Shown here piece by piece: positions 5,771-10,188 of a DNA stretch of 10,188 bases. The stretch comes from an uncultured Ruminococcus sp. (lineage in GTDB: Bacteria; Bacillota; Clostridia; Oscillospirales; Ruminococcaceae): contig CAMWVM010000034.1 in assembly GCA_947177715.1 (NCBI GenBank), forward strand, positions 1 to 10,188, given 5' to 3'. A program made the position numbers and the translations under genes. Positions within the stretch are counted from its first letter, which is position 1, and the number at the start of each line of letters is the position of its first letter. A model generated the notes under the pieces. It searched no databases and was not told the DNA's origin. It was given only the letters and a program-made list of their open reading frames with translations.

Positions 5771-6153
5771 ATGAATCAAAAAAATGCCCAACAATAGTTT
5801 TATGTATACTATTTACCTTGTAGATTTTTGTTGTACCTGCTGTAGTCGGAATCATCTTGTACATTAGGAATGTTAAAATTGACAAAGAAAATGAAATTAA
5901 TTATACCTCACAAAAAATTGAGGAATTGTGTCTTGCCCTTGATTTTGAATAGCAAAAACAGAAAAAAAGAACGTATTAAAGAAGAAAGAAATAAGATTTT
6001 TAAAGTATTCTTCTGAAGACGGCGAGCTAATAAAAAAAGTGGTTATTGCAGAAATTGCAACAACCACTCAGCATGGTGCAATGGTAGGTAAAACTCAAAA
6101 AAATCACAGCTGACTTTGATAAAACTATTAAGAATCTTACAACAAAACAATAA
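5771..6153 (+). pseudogene. Third cassette member: membrane protein gene with stops and frameshifts
   Basis: It begins with a good ribosome site (AGGAG, leader AGGAGTGACA) and an ATG at 5771, but the opening frame stops after MNQKNAQQ. Shifting by one base opens PTIVLCILFTL, a stop, then IFVVPAVVGIILYIRN, clearly one membrane helix. It continues KIDKENEINYTSQKIEELCL to a further stop at 5950-5952. A third stretch in other frames reads SSEDGELIKKVVIAEIATTT, then after another shift ITADFDKTIKNLTTKQ and the final TAA at 6151-6153. At least two frameshifts and two in-frame stops are needed, so this is a decayed gene rather than a sequencing slip at one place. The original was probably a small membrane-anchored protein like its upstream neighbours; no zinc-ribbon is recoverable. 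Function unknown. Confidence 0.7.
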
Positions 6154-6230
6154 AACGCCGCCTGTTAATCACCACAAAAAACAGACGGCAAACGAACTCA
6201 ACCCAATCACTACAAAGGGCGGATTCTGCC
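6149..6230 (-). ncRNA. Candidate small RNA 2 (about 80 nt), upstream of the integrase
   Basis: A second ORF-less transcription unit with the same design as small RNA 1. The minus-strand promoter at 6236-6264 predicts a start near 6230. The 5' end folds as GGGC-AGAAUCC-GCCC, up to 7 pairs if the start is slightly earlier. A linker of about 30 bases follows, then the terminator stem: GCCGUCUGUU pairs with AACAGGCGGC across a 13-base loop, followed by GUUUUAUUGUUUU. One stem position is U.G here but C.A on the plus strand, again favouring the minus strand. It is antisense to the 3' end of the broken cassette gene and its downstream region. Its loop GAAUCC is the exact complement of GGAUUC in small RNA 1, which may or may not matter. 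No known RNA family is recognised. Confidence 0.55.
6157..6189 (-). terminator. Intrinsic terminator of small RNA 2
   Basis: GCCG-C-CTGTT (6157-6166) pairs with AACAG-A-CGGC (6180-6189). On the minus strand the odd position pairs as U.G, and the stem is followed by GTTTTATTGTTTTG. On the plus strand no T-run follows, so it is directional. Confidence 0.65.
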
Positions 6231-6240
6231 CTTTTATTGT
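6214..6240 (+). terminator. Hairpin between the cassette and the integrase
   Basis: AAAGGGC (6214-6220), loop GGATTCT, GCCCTTT (6228-6234), then TTATTGT. On the plus strand it could end transcription of the zinc-ribbon cassette; on the minus strand the same repeat forms the 5' hairpin of small RNA 2. The T-tract is modest. Confidence 0.5.
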
Positions 6241-6264
6241 ATCACACTTAAATGAAAGTGTCAA
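6236..6264 (-). promoter_or_regulatory. Promoter of small RNA 2, with palindrome in the spacer
   Basis: Minus strand: TTGACA at 6264-6259, a 17-base spacer and TACAAT at 6241-6236 preceded by TGA (extended -10). A perfect 6+6 inverted repeat ACACTT / AAGTGT (6244-6249 and 6256-6261) fills the spacer and overlaps the -35. That is a classic position for a repressor site, and it lies 9 bases before the integrase ribosome site. No clear plus-strand promoter for the integrase is visible here. Confidence 0.65.
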
Positions 6265-6279
6265 GAAATAGGAGGAAAT

Positions 6280-7422
6280 ATGGGACGACCAAGAAAAGAT
6301 AAACCGCACCACAGTAGCGGAATGTATGAATATAAAGCAACTATAGGGCATACCTTTGATGGTAAGCCAATCCGTAAAAGCTTTTACAGCAAGACAAGCA
6401 AAGAGGCGGCTAAAGCAAAAGCTAACGAATATATAATCAATACAAAAGTTGCAGAGCAAACAGGGGAAGTATATGTTACAAAAGAAAGTTCATTCTCTGT
6501 TTGGGCTAAAAAATGGCTTGAGACATATAAAAAAGGTAACTGCAAAGAGCATACCTACAATTATACATATAGAACTAATGTTGAAAATTATTTAATACCG
6601 TTTTTTGGTGATGCAAAACTTACTAATATAAAACAAATAGATATACAAAGATATTTTAACGAACATAAGCATCTTTCTTCAATTACCCTTAAGCGTCAAA
6701 AATCCATTCTTTATTCTATTTTTGAAGAAGCAATATACAATGATCTTTGTATTAAAAACCCTGTCAGAAACATCACATATACTTCCGATAAATCGGCTAA
6801 AATAAAAAAAGCATATAACCAAAAACAGTCAGATAAAGTCATAGCTTATGCAGAAACAGCTTTATTAACTAAAGGATTAGGAGTTTACATTATTTTAAAT
6901 ACCGGATTAAGGCGTGGAGAATTATTAGGCTTAATGTGGAGCGATATAGATTTTGAAAATAAAACCTTGTCAGTTCGTAGAGCAATTGAACCTGATACTA
7001 AAGGCATACCAAATGACGGCGAATTAAAAACACGATCGTCATTACGTACAATCCCTATAAGCGAAGAATTCTGCAAAAATTTGCAACGTGTACCACACAA
7101 AAGTCAATTTGTTCTTGCTGGTAAAACACAATGGGGATATACGTCTATTGACGGATTTAACAAACAATACAAAAACTTCATGAAAGAAATGTCCGAAGTT
7201 CTTAAGATAGATTATTTATCACCTCATGAGTTAAGACATACTTATGGAACTGTTTTGCGTGAAAAAGGTGTTGATCTTTACACGATAAGTAGGTTATTGG
7301 GACACTCCGACAGCAAAGTGACCGAAACAACCTATGTTCATAACGACATTGAAGTATTAAGAGAACGTATGGGGCTTTCATATAATACTGTAGAAATATC
7401 TAATACAGTACCTAATTTATAG
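6280..7422 (+). CDS. int: Tyrosine recombinase / site-specific integrase (phage-ICE type)
   Basis: The 380-residue enzyme cuts and rejoins DNA at attachment sites through a covalent 3'-phosphotyrosine. Residues 1-55 are an arm-binding domain (MGRPRKD ... GTFDGKP-like, RKSFYSKTSKEAAKAKA). Residues 72-165 form the core-binding SAM-like domain. The catalytic domain has the complete set: R211 (TGLRRGELLGL), K250 (ELKTRSSLRTIPI), H316 and R319 (SPHELRHTYGT), H342 (LLGHSD) and the nucleophile Y352 (TTYVH). The length is typical of Tn916/lambda-type integrases of Firmicutes. The start is supported by AGGAGG 4 bases before the ATG. It lies beside the 3' end of tRNA-Leu, the expected place for an integrase whose target is that tRNA. 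No excisionase gene is recognisable, so excision from this small island may need help from elsewhere. It appears intact. Confidence 0.95.
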   Translation: MGRPRKDKPHHSSGMYEYKATIGHTFDGKPIRKSFYSKTSKEAAKAKANEYIINTKVAEQTGEVYVTKESSFSVWAKKWLETYKKGNCKEHTYNYTYRTNVENYLIPFFGDAKLTNIKQIDIQRYFNEHKHLSSITLKRQKSILYSIFEEAIYNDLCIKNPVRNITYTSDKSAKIKKAYNQKQSDKVIAYAETALLTKGLGVYIILNTGLRRGELLGLMWSDIDFENKTLSVRRAIEPDTKGIPNDGELKTRSSLRTIPISEEFCKNLQRVPHKSQFVLAGKTQWGYTSIDGFNKQYKNFMKEMSEVLKIDYLSPHELRHTYGTVLREKGVDLYTISRLLGHSDSKVTETTYVHNDIEVLRERMGLSYNTVEISNTVPNL

Positions 7423-7425
7423 GTA

Positions 7426-7448
7426 CATATGTCGCACCATACGTCGCA
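7426..7448 (+). repeat. 12-base-period direct repeat between integrase and tRNA
   Basis: CATATGTCGCA (7426-7436) and CATACGTCGCA (7438-7448) differ at one position. Related ACGTCG hexamers recur at 7504-7509 and inside the tRNA gene at 7559-7564. The location next to the tRNA attachment site suggests integrase or accessory binding sites; this is inferred. Confidence 0.35.
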
Positions 7449-7489
7449 GTATAAAAATAAAACCACGATTATTTAAAAATAAGCAAAAT

Positions 7490-7527
7490 AAAAAAGCCCT
7501 GAAACGTCGTAGTTTCAAGGCTTTTTT
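7490..7527 (-). terminator. Intrinsic terminator of tRNA-Leu, possibly shared with the integrase
   Basis: GCC-C-TGAAAC (7496-7505) pairs with GTTTCA-A-GGC (7512-7521), with A-runs and T-runs on both sides. On the minus strand the odd position becomes U.G, making the stem continuous, and a T-rich tail TTTTTTATTTTG follows. It begins 4 bases past the tRNA CCA end. The plus-strand tail (TTTTTT) allows it to stop integrase transcription as well. Confidence 0.75.
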
Positions 7528-7530
7528 AAT

Positions 7531-7614
7531 TGGTGCGGCAAACGGGACTTGAACCCGTACGTCGAAGACACACGCCCCTCAAACGTGCCTGTCTGCCTAT
7601 TCCAGCACTGCCGC
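7531..7614 (-). tRNA. tRNA-Leu, anticodon GAG
   Basis: The 84-base gene folds fully. Acceptor stem GCGGCAG pairs with TTGCCGC (last pair G.U), with discriminator A and an encoded CCA. The anticodon stem CACGT/GCGTG encloses the loop TTGAGGG with anticodon GAG. A class II variable arm is present. The T-arm ACGGG-TTCAAGT-CCCGT is perfect. GAG reads the leucine codons CUC and CUU. The long variable region and A discriminator fit tRNA-Leu. Its 3' end is the likely integration target of the neighbouring recombinase. Confidence 0.95.
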
Positions 7615-7627
7615 AATCGACTTGTCT

Positions 7628-7656
7628 ATTATATCATTTTATATTCTGCCTGTCAA
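7628..7656 (-). promoter_or_regulatory. Promoter of tRNA-Leu
   Basis: Minus strand: TTGACA (7656-7651), a 17-base spacer and TATAAT (7633-7628) preceded by TGA (extended -10). The -10 ends 14 bases before the tRNA 5' end. Perfect boxes are as expected for a stable RNA gene. Confidence 0.85.
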
Positions 7657-7776
7657 TAGATAAAAAGCATTTTTATAATTTTTTAAATATAAAACTACAA
7701 ATTATTAATATATTTACCCAAAATTAAAACAACAATAGATTAAAAATTTTTAAAAAGAAGTTTTTGGGGAAAATAT

Positions 7777-7801
7777 AGGGGCGAACATTGCGTTCGCCCC
7801 T
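7777..7801 (-). terminator. GC-rich palindromic hairpin downstream of the alpha-galactosidase gene
   Basis: AGGGGCGAAC (7777-7786), loop ATTGC, GTTCGCCCCT (7792-7801): a perfect 10-pair stem starting 9 bases after the alpha-galactosidase stop. The minus-strand tail TATATTTT is only a moderate U-tract. It is far more GC-rich than its surroundings and could be a dispersed intergenic palindrome used as a terminator. Confidence 0.6.
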
Positions 7802-7810
7802 GTTGCTTTA

Positions 7811-10021
7811 CTATGCTTTAATAAAATGTAATATCTTGCTCTGGAAGTCGCCCCAAAGATTATCTGCACTCCATATCTTTGCAATATTTATTCCTGCATT
7901 CATAAGTGCCGCACCTGATATCTTCTCATCTGGCTTTGATTCTTCATAATAATATGCATCAGCGTCCAGACCTTTGAGCTTGATTCTTCTTGAACGCTCA
8001 TTCGGACGTGCAAGTATTTGTACAAATTCAAATAAAGCCTCACTTTTATCCTTTGAAACAAACATCCATGCATCCCACTCAATATCTTCAAATGTGTTGC
8101 CTATTCTGTATTGATCTCCCGTTCTGACAAGAGCATTATATTTATTGAATTCTTCAATTTGTGCAGGAATCATATCTCTGTCTTCCTGAGGGATTTTGGT
8201 TACATCAAGTTCATAACCAAACGTGCCAACCATAGCAACATGTCCCCTTGTGGAGAAAGGCGTGTTTCTGCCCACTGTATGATTTGGACAGTCTGAAACA
8301 TGTGCACCCATTGCCGAACATGGATAACATAATGATGTTCCGTGTTGTATCTTTAAACGCTCAACTGCATCAGTATCGTCCGAACACCAAATCTGAGGTG
8401 AATAATAAAGCATACCTGCATCAAATCTTGCTCCGCCGCCTGAGCAGTTTTCCAAAAGAAGATGTGGATACTCTGTGGTAAGTCTATCCATAAGCTCATA
8501 AACGCCAAGAACATATCTGTGCCAAAGCTCTCTCTGTCTTGCAGCTGGCAACGCATTAGAACCAACTTCAGTAAGCTGCCTATTCATATCCCACTTTATA
8601 TATTCAATATTAGCACAATCAAGAATGTTTTTCATCATTCCAAAAACATAATCTCTGACTTCTTTTCTTGAATAATCAAGCACATATTGCTCCCTGCAAA
8701 GGGTTAAATCTCTGCCCTTCACCTGTATTGCCCAGTCAGGGTGTTTTTTATAAAGCTCTGAATCTGGTGATATCATTTCAGGCTCAAACCAGATACCAAA
8801 TTTCATTCCAAGTTTGTTTACTTCGTCTACAAGATATTTCAGTCCGCCCTTGAGCTTCTTCTCGTAAACAAACCAATCGCCTAAAGAGGAATTATCAGCA
8901 TCTCTATGACCAAACCATCCATCGTCCATTACCAGCATTTCAATACCGAGCTTTGAAGCTTCTCTCGCAATGTCGATCAGCTTTTCAGTATCAAAATTAA
9001 AATATGTTGCTTCCCAGTTATTTATGAGAATTGGACGTCTTTTGTCCTTATATTCTCCTCTGATAAGATTATTTCTATATAAATCATGGAATGTTCTTGA
9101 CATTTTACCAATTCCGCTGTCCGAGTGTACCATTACCACCTCAGGAGCATAGAAAACCTCTCCCGGCTCAAGATACCACCCAAAATCAAGAGGATTTATA
9201 CCCATAAGGAAACGAGTCTTTTTATGCTGTGTAACCTCAGCCTCAGACATAAAATTTCCTGAGTATACCAAATTAAATCCAAATACTTCACCGTTATCCT
9301 CGTCAGCATTGGATTCACACAGTGCTGTAAAAGGATTGTTCTGGTGAGATGACTCGCCTCTCACAGAATCAATCAGCTGTTTTCCCATATGTAAACGACA
9401 GCGCTCAATATGCCGTTCTCTTGCCCATGAGCCATTTAGAGTAATCATGTCATATTTATCTGTATCAAAATCAACGCAAGCTGAAAGTACTCTTGTAAGC
9501 GTGCATGCACTATCTCCAATATTTTTGACAATAACAGAACGTGTAATAGCGTCCAAATTTTCAAAAGCTGTATAAATAAGTATCGCTTCAAATCCAGCAT
9601 GCTTGTCTGCCATTGTTATTTCAAGGGTTTCAACAGGCGACTGCTCAGTAGCAAACGTTGCAGGAAGCCCCTCCAGTTTAGGCTTGCCACCGTAAATCTT
9701 ATGAGAAACATACCTCAAATCACAAGTGCTCATCCCGTCTTTATCAAGAATTTTAAAAGCAGGATCACGATAATCTCCTATTCCAAAGCATGGATACTCA
9801 AACGGAAGCGAGTCCATAAAACTTGCCTTGTCACGATTGTTTGTTGCAGGAGTAAAAGGACTTTCATCAAGACGCAGAAGATATTCTAAGTCCTCATCAG
9901 GTACTTTATTTCCGTAATAAACGTGTGCAAGATATCCTTCGTCAACCACTTTAAACATATAGTCAGTATCTTTTGCCCTAAGCTTAAAACTCTTCTCTTT
10001 TTCATTATATAGTATTGGCAT
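7811..10021 (-). CDS. Alpha-galactosidase, glycoside hydrolase family 36
   Basis: A retaining exo-enzyme releasing alpha-1,6-galactose from melibiose, raffinose and stachyose-type sugars. There is no signal peptide, so it acts in the cytoplasm. With the start at 10021 the protein is 736 residues, normal for large GH36 enzymes. An N-terminal beta-sandwich carries WYLEPGE near 282. The catalytic barrel has NNWEATYF, VMDDGWFG (about 364-371), WFEPEM, the nucleophile D478 in IKWDMNR and the acid/base D548 in CSDDTDA, followed by RLKIQHG. The positions 478 and 548 agree with the catalytic numbering I recall for Geobacillus AgaA, supporting this start. A frame from GTG at 10054 adds 11 residues but lies upstream of the predicted transcription start. 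It is transcribed alone from its own promoter; no transporter or regulator for galactosides is visible in the window. Confidence 0.95.
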   Translation of the reverse strand: MPILYNEKEKSFKLRAKDTDYMFKVVDEGYLAHVYYGNKVPDEDLEYLLRLDESPFTPATNNRDKASFMDSLPFEYPCFGIGDYRDPAFKILDKDGMSTCDLRYVSHKIYGGKPKLEGLPATFATEQSPVETLEITMADKHAGFEAILIYTAFENLDAITRSVIVKNIGDSACTLTRVLSACVDFDTDKYDMITLNGSWARERHIERCRLHMGKQLIDSVRGESSHQNNPFTALCESNADEDNGEVFGFNLVYSGNFMSEAEVTQHKKTRFLMGINPLDFGWYLEPGEVFYAPEVVMVHSDSGIGKMSRTFHDLYRNNLIRGEYKDKRRPILINNWEATYFNFDTEKLIDIAREASKLGIEMLVMDDGWFGHRDADNSSLGDWFVYEKKLKGGLKYLVDEVNKLGMKFGIWFEPEMISPDSELYKKHPDWAIQVKGRDLTLCREQYVLDYSRKEVRDYVFGMMKNILDCANIEYIKWDMNRQLTEVGSNALPAARQRELWHRYVLGVYELMDRLTTEYPHLLLENCSGGGARFDAGMLYYSPQIWCSDDTDAVERLKIQHGTSLCYPCSAMGAHVSDCPNHTVGRNTPFSTRGHVAMVGTFGYELDVTKIPQEDRDMIPAQIEEFNKYNALVRTGDQYRIGNTFEDIEWDAWMFVSKDKSEALFEFVQILARPNERSRRIKLKGLDADAYYYEESKPDEKISGAALMNAGINIAKIWSADNLWGDFQSKILHFIKA

Positions 10022-10030
10022 TAACAACAT

Positions 10031-10034
10031 CTCC
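10031..10034 (-). promoter_or_regulatory. Ribosome binding site that fixes the alpha-galactosidase start
   Basis: GGAG (in ACGGAG, minus strand) lies 9 bases before the ATG at 10021. It directly abuts another in-frame ATG at 10030, which is therefore too close to be the start. The GTG at 10054 has no ribosome site. Confidence 0.7.
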
Positions 10035-10054
10035 GTTCCAAAAAATCTGAACAC

Positions 10055-10083
10055 ATTATAGCATAATAAATCTTGAAATGCAA
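10055..10083 (-). promoter_or_regulatory. Promoter of the alpha-galactosidase gene
   Basis: Minus strand: TATAAT at 10060-10055 preceded by TGC (extended -10), with a weak TTGCAT at 10083-10078 at 17-base spacing. The expected start is near 10048, leaving a leader of about 27 bases. A weak -35 with a strong extended -10 suits an activator-dependent sugar gene, but no operator is recognised. Confidence 0.65.
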
Positions 10084-10148
10084 CATAATCCTGACAACTT
10101 TTTTATTACATTAATATAAGAAATAATTATTGATATTTCAAATAAGGG

Positions 10149-10188
10149 CTTGCCCGTTTTCAACGTGGCAAGGTCAGCTTCAGCTGAC
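10149..10188. repeat. Two adjacent inverted repeats at the right edge
   Basis: CTTGCC (10149-10154) / GGCAAG (10167-10172) is followed at once by GTCAGCT-TC-AGCTGAC (10173-10188). The segment is more GC-rich than the neighbouring 80 bases. It may be the terminator region or end of a gene lying to the right, or an intergenic repeat; the window ends inside it. Confidence 0.45.

Noticed and set aside
6169..6459. Minus-strand frame opposite the integrase start, Cys/Phe-rich
   Set aside because: It is a shadow of the integrase gene and crosses the small RNA 2 promoter; no ribosome site.
7530..7727. Plus-strand frame beginning MVRQTGLEPVR
   Set aside because: This peptide is the well-known false translation of a tRNA antisense strand; the tRNA-Leu explains it.
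10090..10188. Open minus-strand frame entering from the right edge
   Set aside because: Its residues show no recognisable pattern, it runs through the alpha-galactosidase promoter, and inverted repeats explain the segment better.
1..10188. CRISPR array, rRNA, insertion sequence or replication origin
   Set aside because: No regularly spaced repeats, transposase motif, rRNA-like sequence or DnaA-box cluster was seen on either strand.

Overview
The window looks like chromosomal DNA of an anaerobic, low-GC Gram-positive bacterium of the class Clostridia, probably a gut organism. The evidence is AT-rich DNA, strong AGGAGG ribosome sites, consensus TTGACA-N17-TATAAT promoters, a nickel carbon monoxide dehydrogenase (CODH) and an intracellular family 36 alpha-galactosidase. 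The genus cannot be fixed from the sequence.

Left third (1-3008, minus strand). One tight operon runs leftward from a perfect consensus promoter at 2967-2995. It encodes a lipoprotein solute-binding protein, a membrane permease and an ATPase of the SsuABC/TauABC (NitT/TauT) import family. The fourth gene, only 11 bases after the ATPase, is the catalytic subunit of anaerobic CODH (cooS), cut by the window edge. This CooS carries an unusual histidine-rich N-terminus (10 His in the first 22 residues). Transporter and enzyme are therefore co-transcribed. The imported substrate is unknown; something needed by or linked to CODH is an inference.

Middle (about 3170-7614). This looks like a small, decaying genomic island at a tRNA gene. 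An intact tRNA-Leu(GAG) lies on the minus strand at 7531-7614. A tyrosine recombinase gene (6280-7422) sits just beyond its 3' end. A 27-base imperfect copy of the tRNA 3' end lies about 4.05 kb to the left at 3479-3505. Between them are direct repeats like integrase arm sites, a truncated Fic gene, a plus-strand cassette of zinc-ribbon membrane proteins (two intact genes, a third broken), and the integrase. A broken AlbA_2 (Schlafen-like) gene ends at the left tRNA-derived repeat.

The most unusual signal is two apparent small-RNA genes of about 80 nt on the minus strand, at roughly 4342-4419 and 6149-6230. Each has its own extended -10 promoter (TTTACA or TTGACA, N17, TGA-TATAAT or TGA-TACAAT), a 5' hairpin, a linker and a 3' terminator hairpin, with no ORF. 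Each points away from the plus-strand gene beside it: the zinc-ribbon operon and the integrase. In both terminator stems the single mismatch on the plus strand (C.A) becomes a U.G wobble on the minus strand, which fits RNA made from the minus strand. I do not recognise either RNA as a known family.

Right third (7811-10188, minus strand). A complete GH36 alpha-galactosidase gene has its own extended -10 promoter and a strong downstream hairpin. The promoter position shows that translation starts at the ATG at 10021 rather than at the upstream GTG at 10054. The last 40 bases hold two adjacent inverted repeats and no gene I can support.
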